A stretch of 64,000 nt of DNA from Symsagittifera roscoffensis (lineage: Eukaryota > Xenacoelomorpha > Acoela > Convolutidae). Location of the stretch: assembly GCF_963678635.1 (NCBI RefSeq), contig NC_087068.1, positions 56,080,467 to 56,144,466 on the forward strand, given 5' to 3'. Under the pieces are notes generated by a model. That model was not told the origin of the DNA. It did no database searches and saw only the letters and a list, made by a program, of their open reading frames with translations. The position numbers and the translations under genes were made by a program. Below are positions 42,725 to 51,352 of this stretch, in pieces; within the stretch, counting starts at the first letter, position 1, and every line of letters begins with the position of its first letter.

Positions 42725-43060
42725 AATTGCCGTTTTTGCGCTAATAGCACGGATTAAATCCAAACTGGCGAAACTGGCCAAAATGGCAACTCTAAAACCC
42801 CGTTTTTTTGGAAAAATTGTTTTTTGGCTCACAATTTCAGTTTGAAAGTAAAATTTAAAAAATTATCAAAAACTGGGTAGCTGAAACTTCGAAATTGTTT
42901 CGAAGAAAACAAAGCCAACAGACCGTTGGAAAAGATTCAATCAATGCAAGAAAACAAAAAAAAACATTGACTTGTTTTTGAAAAATCTCAATTAATTTTC
43001 AAACTTCAAGGAAAATAAACAAATAACCCTAAAACTCTTTAAAATTCTAGAACGATTTTG
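42725..43060 (+). repeat. Dispersed repeat family A, copy 3 (partial)
   Basis: GGCCAAAATGGCAACT, GACCGTTGGAAAAGATTCAA, ACATTGACTTGTTTTTGAAA and AAAATTCTAGAACGATTTTG parallel 16730-16980. It lies just outside the Polinton. Confidence 0.5.
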
Positions 43061-43240
43061 CTTACACGTAAGCCAATTCAACATAACTCAGCGTTGGGTC
43101 TCGCGGAGCACTCTTTGTACGTTTTTTAAGTTTTCACCTTATTTTTGATAAATTAGGTAAAATTCGACTTCTTGTCACTAAGGACGTGTTTCCGAGATCA
43201 ATCATTGCAACTAGAAATCTGCATCAAAATCCTTTAAAAA

Positions 43241-43246
43241 GATACG
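43241..43246 (+). repeat. Target-site duplication GATACG (left)
   Basis: Identical to 61415-61420, immediately outside the terminal inverted repeats. Confidence 0.95.
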
Positions 43247-43490
43247 AGTAGTATTGTAATCCGCCGTGTGTCCTTAGGGGGGGGGTCTTTTCGACGGTAG
43301 GGGTCTTTGGGGTCCTACCAAAAGTAGGGTCCAAAAGGACCCATCTTTTTTAGAGACCCCAAAGTACCCTGCCCGAAATAAAAAGACCCCTCTCTTAGGA
43401 CATCCGACAGACCAAATACTTTGGTATTTATTTTCGCGCGGTGGTTAAATTTAATCTCTTCCAAACTTTCCCACTGTTCAACTAAATAAG
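43247..43490 (+). repeat. Polinton left terminal inverted repeat
   Basis: Complement of 61173-61414 with about six substitutions and a G-run length difference. It contains nested palindromes: outer CTTTGGGGTC (43305) / GACCCCAAAG (43355), inner CCTACCAAAAGTAGG and GGTCCAAAAGGACC side by side. Confidence 0.95.
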
Positions 43491-43674
43491 TTTGAGACCT
43501 CATTAAAAAACTGACCTGCTTGAGAAGGACGAAGAACGTGACAAATAATAAGAGGGGTAAGAAGGTAAGGAGGACTTGATAAATAATATATAAAGTAACA
43601 TATAAAAAATAAGAAAAAAATAAAATAAAAACGGAATGTTGACAGGAGTACGGATAGGAGAGCAGAGGAAGGGT

Positions 43675-44025
43675 TTACGGCCACATCCGCATGTCGTCTT
43701 CGGGATCCGACCAAGGGACATGAATAATACTGACTAGACGCTCCATTTGAAATTTGAAGCGCCACTCAGTACTCTCGAATCCCGCACCCAGAGACTCGCA
43801 CAGCCAGAAATTTTCCATGCTCCCCACATCAACACACACATATTCAAATATGCCCTCCTTTTTCTCAAATGCAACCTCAATGTAATGCAGCTTAAAATTC
43901 GCTGTAGTGGTGGCCGGGGTAAACTCTACGGTCACACCAAAGATATTTTTGCCTTCGTGATTTCCAGGTCCCACATAAGGCAAATCAATGGGTGACTCAT
44001 GGAGACCACCAAGGGGAATATCCAT
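43675..44025 (-). CDS. Polinton small hypothetical protein, 116 aa
   Basis: The open frame reads inward to outward, ending near the left terminal repeat. The product is rich in beta-prone residues with no signal peptide or membrane segment (start MDIPLGGLHESPIDLPYVGP, end DPEDDMRMWP). I do not recognise it. The ATG follows directly on a TTTAG, and an exon-like stretch bounded by TTCCAG and AAA|GTAACC lies at about 44095-44137 on the same strand. The ATG may therefore be an internal codon of a spliced gene rather than the true start. It is the only gene on this strand in the left half. Confidence 0.6.
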   Translation of the reverse strand: MDIPLGGLHESPIDLPYVGPGNHEGKNIFGVTVEFTPATTTANFKLHYIEVAFEKKEGIFEYVCVDVGSMENFWLCESLGAGFESTEWRFKFQMERLVSIIHVPWSDPEDDMRMWP

Positions 44026-44154
44026 CTAAACACTTGAAAATAGGTTGAAATCATTAGTTAGAAATAGGAGTGAGTAAGTGGTATCTAAAAGGTTACTTTC
44101 ATTTCCACTGGCTTGAAATTCAGCAGGTCGGAAAAGTGCTGGAAAAAATAAAAA

Positions 44155-44529
44155 ATGAAACTTGAAAAACGTAGAATTACTTCAAAAGACTTGGAAAGTA
44201 TTCATGAAATTTTTATTACTTTGAAAAAAACCTATCCGGAAAACACCAACCGTCGAAATTATTTCTTAGCTGCATGTTCACTGTTCTTCTTCTCAACTAC
44301 TAATGATATAAATTACGATGTTGCTATCAAGTTGAGACCCTACGGGGGTCTGATCGGTATGGACAATTCTTCTTTGGATAAATATTTAAATGATTCGAAA
44401 ATTTTACGAATGCATGCTATTTTACACGATGCCGCCGGTTTTGTCCGCGAATTTTATAACACTGGTCCCACATACTGCTATGTTTTACCATGGAACTGCA
44501 ACAGTAGTTTGATTGGTCACTTGAGTTGA
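44155..44529 (+). CDS. Polinton conserved hypothetical, 124 aa
   Basis: First gene of the rightward cluster, ATG at 44155. The N-terminus is basic (MKLEKRRITSKDLESIHEIF) and helical; the C-terminal part has LHDAAGFVREFYNTGPTYCY before VLPW. The HDAAG string recalls the HDxxY of viral phospholipase A2, but the calcium loop is not where that family has it, so I do not make that call. Small proteins with an H-D-A-x-G ... G-P-x-Y-C-Y pattern seem to accompany invertebrate Polintons. Ends four bases inside the next open frame. Confidence 0.65.
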   Translation: MKLEKRRITSKDLESIHEIFITLKKTYPENTNRRNYFLAACSLFFFSTTNDINYDVAIKLRPYGGLIGMDNSSLDKYLNDSKILRMHAILHDAAGFVREFYNTGPTYCYVLPWNCNSSLIGHLS

Positions 44530-44585
44530 ATTACGTTTTGTTTGTATATCAAACTGAAGAAACCGAAACTCTACCATTTATTAGA

Positions 44586-45158
44586 ATGCTGAAGGAAAAA
44601 TCAGTTGTGTTGGATTTTGAGGGATTTCGACAACAGAAAAACACATTTATAGTAAAAGAATTAGCTATAACAACTTCCGACTACGGTGATTCCCTAATTT
44701 TTCTACCTCCAGTTAATTTCAATTCCCTTCCAAAATCTGAACAAAAAGCCTACAACTGGCTGACAAATTATTTGCACGGACTTCATTGGGATAGCGGTGA
44801 TTATTTATACCTGAATTTGAACCAAATCATTCAAAGTTTTGTCTTAAGAAACCCCAATGCTGTATTCTACGCCAAAGGAAAAGAAAAAGCTGATTTTTTA
44901 TCCAAATACTTAGACCGCAAAGTTGTGAATCTTGACGATTTGGGCTGTCCACGAGTCGAACAATTATATTTCAAGAATTTTGTGAAATGTAACAAACACC
45001 TACCGCGCCATAACTCTAAAAATCATTGTGCATTAAAAAAGTCGAAAGCTTTCAATGACTGGTTGAAAAATGAGTGTCAACAACGAGCGTCAGGGGAAAG
45101 TGGAGACATACATATCTCCAAATTCAGTTCTTTGTGCTTGGATGACACCAGAAAGTAA
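44586..45158 (+). CDS. DnaQ/Maelstrom-fold-like protein, 190 aa
   Basis: An open frame extends upstream to 44526, but the first ATG is at 44586. The start MLKEKSVVLDFEGF, then TFIVKELAI, looks like the first strands of an RNase H/DnaQ exonuclease fold (D-x-E, then E). The late DEDDh 'H-x4-D' is absent (HCALKKSK). Instead there is C-N-K-H followed nine residues later by C, i.e. C-x2-H-x9-C (C135, H138, C148). With E25 this resembles the Glu-Cys-His-Cys zinc site of the Maelstrom domain, a DnaQ relative acting in piRNA silencing. Conserved blocks in between include NWLTNYLHGLHWDSGDY and GKEKADFLSKYL. The function here is inference. Confidence 0.6.
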   Translation: MLKEKSVVLDFEGFRQQKNTFIVKELAITTSDYGDSLIFLPPVNFNSLPKSEQKAYNWLTNYLHGLHWDSGDYLYLNLNQIIQSFVLRNPNAVFYAKGKEKADFLSKYLDRKVVNLDDLGCPRVEQLYFKNFVKCNKHLPRHNSKNHCALKKSKAFNDWLKNECQQRASGESGDIHISKFSSLCLDDTRK

Positions 45159-45414
45159 CATAAAGATTTCATTGACCAGGATTGAACGCATTGATTGTAG
45201 AGGCCAAGTAGTTCAACGAAAAGAACAAGTTACACTTTCTGAAGAAGAGTTGTGCACTTTGAGGAGGTTCTTCCCCGTGATTGACCAATTCATCTACTTT
45301 CAACGATTCAAATACATCAGTAATGTTACCCAGCAAGCGCGGTCTTTGTCTTCCCAAGCTAGTCTTAGTGCCCAAACGTCAACCAGGAGTTCAAATGGAT
45401 CTAACCAGCAGTGA
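45070..45414 (+). CDS. Possible PC4-like ssDNA-binding protein, 114 aa
   Basis: Starts at ATG 45070, overlapping the previous gene by 89 bp. The central part (IKISLTRIERIDCRGQVVQR, then VTLSEEELCTLRRFFPVID) has the strand-strand-'x-L-T/S-x-E-E-x-x-x-L' helix layout of the PC4/Sub1 fold. The C-terminal 35 residues are Ser/Gln-rich. A second, clearer PC4-like gene is at 52586-53020. If correct, it would bind single-stranded DNA during replication or transcription. Confidence 0.45.
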   Translation: MSVNNERQGKVETYISPNSVLCAWMTPESNIKISLTRIERIDCRGQVVQRKEQVTLSEEELCTLRRFFPVIDQFIYFQRFKYISNVTQQARSLSSQASLSAQTSTRSSNGSNQQ

Positions 45415-45598
45415 ACTACCCATGGAGATTCAAAAAAATAAGAGAAGATTCTGTGAAGAAAATTGTGTATCATGCCAAAACTGATCATGTCCCAGCCAAT
45501 TATGTTTGGAAATGCACTATGATTTTGATGATGATAATAAACCGAGTGTCTATACAGGTTATACACGATATGAAATTTATTACTGTTCAGATGCCTAA
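45323..45598 (+). pseudogene. Cys-rich small ORF interrupted by TGA
   Basis: An ATG-initiated frame (45323-45484, 53 aa, ending FCEENCVSCQN) stops at TGA 45482-45484. The same frame then reads on to TAA 45596-45598 through a coding-looking stretch (C-P-S-x-L-C-L-E-M-H-Y then FDDDNKPSVYTGYTRYEIYY). Cysteine spacing on both sides suggests one small zinc-binding protein broken by a stop. It overlaps the PC4-like gene in another frame, so this may instead be a shadow. Confidence 0.35.
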
Positions 45599-45673
45599 TT
45601 AATTTTTCATATATGTATATATATTTTTCATTTTGCAAGTTCGAGAGTGAGAGAAAGCGGTAGGGAAATTGAA

Positions 45674-45952
45674 ATGAATGACACAGTAGTTGACGAGACT
45701 GATGGAACTATAGTTACCAATTTTGTGTATGACGAAAATCATATGGAGAAAAAATCATGGAAATTTTGCAATAACGTGACTGTACCACGGTCTGAAGTAG
45801 TTTTCATGTCACAAATGGTGTTAATTCTGATTTTATTGGCTTTTTGTATCTTTAAACTGTCATTAACGAGGTTAACTTGTGAAGAAACCTCAGTTTGGTT
45901 CTCAATTTTATCGGGTTTAGTTTGTTATGTACTACCAAATCCAAGAATATGA
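45674..45952 (+). CDS. Small Polinton membrane protein, 92 aa
   Basis: The ATG at 45674 (MNDTVVDETDG) is preferred over the upstream in-frame start at 45647. A polar N-terminus is followed by a hydrophobic segment VVFMSQMVLILILLAFCIFK and a second one ending LSGLVCYVLPNP. A two-helix protein with a C-x-x-x-x-x-W/F-x-S-x-L-S ... L-P-N-P ending is a recurrent small gene next to the packaging ATPase in invertebrate Polintons and adintoviruses (from memory). It overlaps the ATPase start in an ATGA arrangement. Confidence 0.65.
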   Translation: MNDTVVDETDGTIVTNFVYDENHMEKKSWKFCNNVTVPRSEVVFMSQMVLILILLAFCIFKLSLTRLTCEETSVWFSILSGLVCYVLPNPRI

Positions 45953-46612
45953 ATAAAGTTATTGATACATCTACGAGACTTTTTTTAGCCATCGTGGGCC
46001 CCTCGGGTTCTGGAAAAACAGAGCTGATATTTAAATTGTTGAAAGGAAAAACAATTTATCCCAAATTTCAAAGAGCCCTATACTTTTTCAAAGAGATTCA
46101 ACCTCTTTATAGTGAAAAATCCAATACCCACAGCGTTGATCTAACTTTCATGAAATTCAATGGCTTTGACAGTTTGCGAAACCTTGAAAACATTCTTCTA
46201 GTTTTTGATGATTCATGCGAAGAAATCTATAACGATAAAGACTTTGTCAAACTTGCAACAGCAGGAAGACATCGAGGACTAGATGTAATATATGTTAAAC
46301 ATAATTTGTTCCAACAAAGCAGATGGTCTCGAACAATTGATTTAAACACATCACACATCATTCTGTTCAAATCACCTCGTGATATTCAGCAACTTGATCA
46401 TCTTGGAAGACAATTGAAGAAACTGTTATCAGCTCGCTACAAAAGACACATACGGTCATCTTTTAATCGACTTGGATCCGCGTACATCCGATTGTTTGAG
46501 ATATTGTTCAAACATTACACCACCTGGTCCCTCAATTTTTTACTTACCAATAAACCAGGCAGAGGTTACACCTCTCACAAATGAACGCGAGAAATTATCT
46601 ATTCTGCAGCAC
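45949..46612 (+). pseudogene. Packaging ATPase (FtsK/HerA, A32-like), frameshifted
   Basis: Start ATG 45949 overlaps the stop of the membrane protein. Walker A is GPSGSGKT (residues 17-24) and Walker B ILLVFDD (83-88), typical of the Polinton PC protein that pumps DNA into capsids. Near 46441-46446 (an A-run after SARYK) the recognisable sequence leaves this frame, which ends at 46584 with an unrelated tail. The expected C-terminal part, including LIDLDPRTSDCLRYCSNI and PPGPSIFYLP, continues in the frame open through 46472-46888. A small indel therefore splits the gene. That second frame also runs without stop into the next small ORF. Confidence 0.88.
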
Positions 46613-46888
46613 ATGGTACAATTGAATCCCAGCCAGCTCCGAAGTTTCATTAGAAAAACAACAAATCCTCAAGTTATTTCAGTTATATGTGAATGTTTGC
46701 TCAATGTAGTCAATGGCAATGTATCTGTTAATATTCCAAACATTGAAAATTTCGAAGTGGCATACAAACTTTTAATCAGCCGAAAAACAAAACTTGAACG
46801 AAAACGAGCAATTATTCTAACGAAACAAGGTTTCAACTTGATCAGACTGATACTTTACTTCTGCTACAGATACTTACCATCAGCATAA
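46613..46888 (+). CDS. Small conserved Polinton ORF, 91 aa
   Basis: ATG at 46613, in the same frame as the displaced ATPase C-terminus and without an intervening stop. Features: LNPSQLRSFIRKT, CECLLNVVNGNVSV, then a Lys/Arg-rich stretch (SRKTKLERKRAII) and a hydrophobic end. The 'C-x-L-N-V-x-x-G-N ... K-R' pattern recurs in small genes of Polintons and related viruses. The role is unknown to me. The hydrophobic tail may be altered by a frameshift, because two frames look equally plausible after about 46815. Confidence 0.55.
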   Translation: MVQLNPSQLRSFIRKTTNPQVISVICECLLNVVNGNVSVNIPNIENFEVAYKLLISRKTKLERKRAIILTKQGFNLIRLILYFCYRYLPSA

Positions 46889-46891
46889 AAC

Positions 46892-47778
46892 ATGGCAGCA
46901 GAAGAGTTTGTTTTAATTCCAAAACATACATATATCCGTGAGCAACCGCATGCATCACAAGTGCTACTTAACAGTTCAATTAAACACAAAAAGCCCCAGT
47001 TATCTTACTTGAACCGTATGAGACCTCTAATACCGACGAAGCAAAACTCAGTTTCGACTGAAACTCTTCCACTACCCCTTCCACCAACACCTCCCTCAGC
47101 GCATATTGTTGACCCTGGGGAACAATCAAGAGGACTTCTTACAGAAGATGAGACTAATCAATATCAGGAAGGTGGGGAGGAAGAGGAGAAGCGGATTGTG
47201 GATGAGAAGGAGCAAAAGGATAATAAAATAAACTATGAATGCATTCTATTACAATTGAATGCATAACTAAAACTATCCTGGAGGTTATCAAAAGCTCAAC
47301 TCGAGTCTCAATAAACGCCATGGATGAAACAATTTATGTTGACAATGTACCAACCGGTCTCAAAGCAGCATCGTTTTTGTATGATATACAACAGCAAACT
47401 AAAATACTACACAACCCTGCTTACATAATGATTTTATCCGCTCTCGAACTTACCGAAGAGTCTGTTATTAACAAGTATGCCAAACACGCGGTTCAGTCAA
47501 AGATTAAAGAACAGGCCCAACGAAGAACCAAAAGTCCAACCAAATATCCGTCAACCTCGGGCAAAACAAAAACCCTCGACAGTAGTAAGCCATCATCAAG
47601 TTCAAAACAAACCAAACGACTCAAAACAAGAAAGAAAGCCACCACGGAAAGAGTCAAAGAAAGAGAGAAAGACGAAGACGACACTGAATCGTACGGTACG
47701 CCCTATAACGATTCAGATTCTTCAACGTCAGAAAAGACGGAGACGAAAAGTAAAAGATGGGAAACCTACACCAACTGA
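46892..47778 (+). pseudogene. Polinton conserved protein (two frames), Ser/Lys-rich tail
   Basis: First part 46892-47266: MAAEEFVLIPKHTYIREQPH, a YLNRMRPLIPTKQNS block, then a Pro- and Glu-rich segment. Second part 47239-47778, in another frame: DETIYVDNVPTGLKAASFLY with DIQQQTKILHNPAYIMILSA, followed by a Ser/Lys/Glu-rich tail. From memory of related elements, both parts belong to one conserved protein of unknown function. The frame change around 47240-47265 then marks a frameshift, though two overlapping genes cannot be excluded. Confidence 0.6.
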
Positions 47779-48709
47779 GGAAAAACTTTTGAAAAAGAGT
47801 TACACAGATAAAGGACCAGCATTGTTCGGCAGTGTTAAAACTTTGAAGGCTACAACGGTCATACCAAGACAAAAAGTTAAACATTTTTTACATACAGAAC
47901 CATCTTATACAAAATACCGAACAGTTCGCCGCAAAATAGCTCGGCTTTAAGTGATAGTTTATGACATAAACGAAATATGGTCAATCGATTTGGCATATGT
48001 TGACAAACTAGCAAAATACAACAAAGATATCAAATATCTTTTAGTTGCAGTAGATTGCATGTCCCGTTATCTTCGCGTGCAGCCACTGAAATCAAAGTGT
48101 GCCACAACAACTGCAGAAGCGTTCAATCAAATGATAAAGACAGAGAAACCGAAAAAAGTCTGGGTAGATAAAGGCACCGAGTTCAAGGGGTCATTCAAAA
48201 CTTTATGTGAGAAAAAGGGTATCAAAACATACACAACTGAGAGTGAAGAGAAGTCCGCTTTCGCCGAGAGGAACATTCGATCACTAAAAAGTTTGATTTA
48301 CAAGTATTTGGAGGACAAATGGACCTACTCTTACATCGATAAGCTTCAAGACTTTGTCAACACAATAAATTCGAGAACAAACCGCGTCATCAAATTAGCC
48401 CCCAATAAAGTGACAAAAAAGGATGTTCCACGTCTAATTTCATTAAGAGTGGAACAATCATTGAAACTAGTTAGCCGACCAAAGCTCTACGTTGGCGATT
48501 TTGTGAGAATAGCAAAAATTGACATCCCTTTTCGAAAAGGTTATAAACAATCCTTCACTGACGAAGTTTTTGAATTATTTGACATACCAACAAGGAACCC
48601 ACCGACTTATAATCTTATTGACGCTGATAGAGAACCAATAGAGGGTAAATTTTATGAGCCCGAACTAATCATTGGAAAAAGAGTATTGGAAAAAGAAGGG
48701 TCAAGCTAA
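47740..48709 (+). pseudogene. Polinton integrase (DDE, retroviral type), in-frame stop
   Basis: The N-terminal helical domain (EEKLLKKSYTDK ... VRRKIARL) lies in the frame ending at TAA 47948-47950. The catalytic core and C-terminal SH3/chromo-like domain continue in the same frame from 47951 to 48709. Catalytic residues are visible: D in WSIDLAY, D in VWVDKGTEF, E in AFAERNIRSLK, with 32 residues between the last two. The C-terminus has LYVGDFVRIAK and FYEPELI, as in Polinton integrases. The stop between domains would separate them unless suppressed. No ATG precedes the first catalytic Asp after the stop. The open frame back to 47477 overlaps the preceding gene and its first half is probably not integrase. 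Confidence 0.9.
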
Positions 48710-48712
48710 ACA

Positions 48713-49592
48713 ATGTCTAGCAACTTTGGAGGTGACAAAGATTCCTTTAGTATTACATTGGTGTCATCAGCCTCAATGAATATCTTCATTGACAACTCAC
48801 TAGCGAGTTTTAAAAACCTGCTGAGTGAAGATATCGATCTGCAAGGCGAATGGAGAGTTGCATTGTCAGAAATAACGTTTCCCACTCATTTAAAACCATG
48901 TAACAGATACTAAAATAGTGTACTATAAAAAAGACAAAGTTAGAGCAAGTCTTAAAGTGGCAAAAGATAAAATATCTAGACCATATGATGGGGAGAAAAT
49001 TGAAATAACAAAGGGTGAATATGGCGAAATCGAGAAATTATTCAACGAAATCAATCGGAAGGTTGATCTTGATAATTTCACTTATAGCATCGACCCCATT
49101 ACCAAACATCTTTCAATTTGGATGCATTATTGGGAAGGCATTACCTTTGAGAGCCCACAAATTCCTAGTATTTTCGGTTTCAAAGGTATAAGAGATGGAA
49201 CGGGCTACCATATCGGCTATAAAGAATCCAGTCATATCCATAGCACTCTCACATCGCAAAACTTCATTTCCGACTACCCTGTCGATATCTCTGCTGGAAC
49301 CCAAATGATGTTTATCTACTTGGATATAATCCATTATCAGATTAAGGGTGACACCAAAGCACCGTTGCTCAGAGTCATTGATACTAATCGACGAGTGAAA
49401 AACGGTTACGTTTGCAGCATTGAACCAAATCATCGCAAAGTTTTTAGCAACTTAGGTTATAAAATACTCCTCGTGAATAACATCCAGAGCATTGCAGTAA
49501 ACCTACAAACAGAAACCGGTAGACTTGTACCATTTGCGGGAGGAGGAGAAAAAGTTGTTTTGACTTTAAAATTTCAAAAGTTTTCTGATTAA
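48713..49592 (+). pseudogene. Minor capsid (penton, single jelly-roll) protein, frameshifted
   Basis: ATG 48713 (MSSNFGGDKDSFSITLVSSA). The conserved N-terminal motif FKNLLSEDIDLQGEWRVALS followed by EITFP is typical of Polinton penton-like minor capsids. This frame stops at 48913, and the protein resumes in another frame from about 48897 to 49592 (YYKKDKVRASLKVAKD ... IPSIFGFKG ... KVVLTLKFQKFSD). One small indel in the A/T-rich stretch near 48885-48900 explains the split. Expected to form capsid vertices; located between integrase and core protein as usual. Confidence 0.85.
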
Positions 49593-49596
49593 GATT

Positions 49597-50019
49597 ATGG
49601 AGGCATACTATCATAATAAAGCGACCATGCCTCACTTCTCAGGACATTGCAGACAGCGGGGTAGTGGCTTCGGTGCTCTGGCTATGGGTATTGGACGAGT
49701 AGCACTTCCGTTAGCTCGGAAATTTATAGTACCAGCAGCAAAACGTATTGGAAAAGAATTACTTGTTCAAGCAGCACCCGAATTAATAGACATAGCAACC
49801 AGGAAGAAAACGCCCAAACAAGCCTTGAAAAACACAGTAAAAAACACGATCAAACAACAAGTTGGAGCTGGACGCAGTAAGTCCCATATGAGCAGAAAAC
49901 GGAAGACAGCAACAACAACAACGACAAGAAAAAGAAAAACAAAAGCTCTCATTCCAAAGAAACGAACCCCACTGAGAAGTCGCTCCAACTTTTTCACCAA
50001 AGTACGAAATGATTTCTAA
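49597..50019 (+). CDS. Virion core/pX-pVI-like basic protein, 140 aa
   Basis: Open ATG-to-stop frame. N-terminus MEAYYHNKATMPHFSGHCRQ with a Gly-rich RGSGFGALAMGIGRV amphipathic segment, then a helical part (AAKRIGKELLVQAAPELIDI) and a strongly basic C-terminus (SRKRKTATTTTTRKRKTKAL). Similar small basic proteins in Polintons and adintoviruses are compared to adenovirus core and membrane-lytic proteins. Likely condenses DNA or helps membrane penetration. Overlaps the major capsid start by 11 bp. One of the intact structural genes. Confidence 0.8.
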   Translation: MEAYYHNKATMPHFSGHCRQRGSGFGALAMGIGRVALPLARKFIVPAAKRIGKELLVQAAPELIDIATRKKTPKQALKNTVKNTIKQQVGAGRSKSHMSRKRKTATTTTTRKRKTKALIPKKRTPLRSRSNFFTKVRNDF

Positions 50020-51316
50020 TTTATTGCCAACTGAAGCAACTCACAGCTCATTAGATTTATTTGAAAAGCCTCCTCTACTCGTTACATTTGAAAATGCGTT
50101 CACTCAAAAAATTGGTCCATCTTATTCACCTGATGGTCCTATGCTCGAATTTGAAGTTTTAGGAGATAGAAACAACTTTATCGATCTTCAACGAATTCGC
50201 TTGGAGATTGTAGCACGCGTTGTTCAAAATAATGGTAATGTACTGCTAACTCATGCTACAGAGGCAGCACAACGAGACACCCCATGTTTGGTTAACAATC
50301 CACTTTCATCTTTATTTTCCGAATGCACAATGTCCTTGAATGGAGAAAAAATTTCAACAACCAATGCCATTTTGCCCATAAGAGTTTCATTGAGACCGAA
50401 TTTTCACATGGTAAGGATGCAAAGAAAACATGGCTTGCTTGTCAAGGTTATTATTATGAAGATAATCCATCAGGTATTGATGGTGCTAATGGGCGAGCTG
50501 AAGATGTCACTGAACGTAAACGAATCGTAGCTGCATCAACCGAATTCCGTTTATTTGGTAAAATTGCTTGTGATTTTTTATCATGTGACAAACATCTTAT
50601 CAGCGGTGTTACAATAAGACTTTCTCTGAGACGATCTCCTAATGACTTTGTTATCATGTCTGAGCATAGAGATAAACATTACCGTGTTGAAATCACTGAG
50701 GCTAACTTATATGTGCGCAAAATGACAGTAACCGATTTTGTGCTATCGTCGATAGAAAAAACTCTGTTGAAAACACCCGCAATATACAATTATATTGAAG
50801 TTTTACCCAGAACTTTTTTGGCCACAACTGGTGTGCAAAGCTGGCGACAAGAAGACGTTTTTGCCAAAGAGCCAGTTCGTCGAATGATTTTAGCAATGAG
50901 CTCGAATACAGCATACCTGGGAACTAACCGAACAAACCCGTTTTATTATCAAAAATTTCAGCTGAATGAAATCATTGTTTACCGAAACGGTCTACCCATT
51001 GGAGGAACTCCTGTGTCAACGACTGATAACAAAAGAATATACTATAACACATTGGAAGCTCTAGACTTTGTTTTCAACAATAGTCATGGAATCAGTTTGG
51101 CTAATTATCACAATCATTATATCTCACATCTGATCTCACATGGCATTTGATCTCACATCTACTCAGGAGGCTTCACATGACTTTATTTATCCTGAATTGA
51201 CCAATTGCACCATTTCAGTAGAACTGAAGTTTGATGCACCGCTGGGGGAAAATGTAGAGTTACTTTTCATGGGAGAGCGTGCATCAACAGTTTACGTGCG
51301 TTCCGATAGAAAATAG
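50009..51316 (+). pseudogene. Major capsid protein (double jelly-roll), two lesions
   Basis: Three consecutive frames make up the gene. 50009-about 50375 carries FEKPPLLVTFENAFTQKIGP and RNNFIDLQRIRLEIVARVVQ. About 50365-51100 carries HKSFIETEFSHGKDAKKTWL, RRSPNDFVIMS and FQLNEIIVYRNGLPIGGTPV. 51140-51316 carries MAFDLTSTQEASHDFI and SVELKFDAPLGENVELLFMG. The first break is near 50365-50380. The second coincides with a microduplication of (GATC)TCACAT around 51105-51140. The motifs identify the Polinton PY capsid protein that builds icosahedral shells. Confidence 0.9.
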
Positions 51317-51352
51317 CTAAAAACACTCTAATGAGTTGACTCGGTGAAAAAC

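Noticed and set aside
34228-43240. Ankyrin-repeat exons of SHANK
   Set aside because: Looked for on both strands; no frame shows the L-H-x-A-A-x-x-G-H pattern.
44155-44529. Phospholipase A2 call from the HDAAG string
   Set aside because: Viral PLA2 needs a calcium-binding loop upstream and HDxxY; the Gly/Tyr stretch here is downstream and the Tyr is missing.
47477-47739. Treating the whole 47477-47950 frame as integrase N-terminus
   Set aside because: The first half overlaps the Ser/Lys-rich tail of the preceding gene and looks like its frame-shifted shadow.
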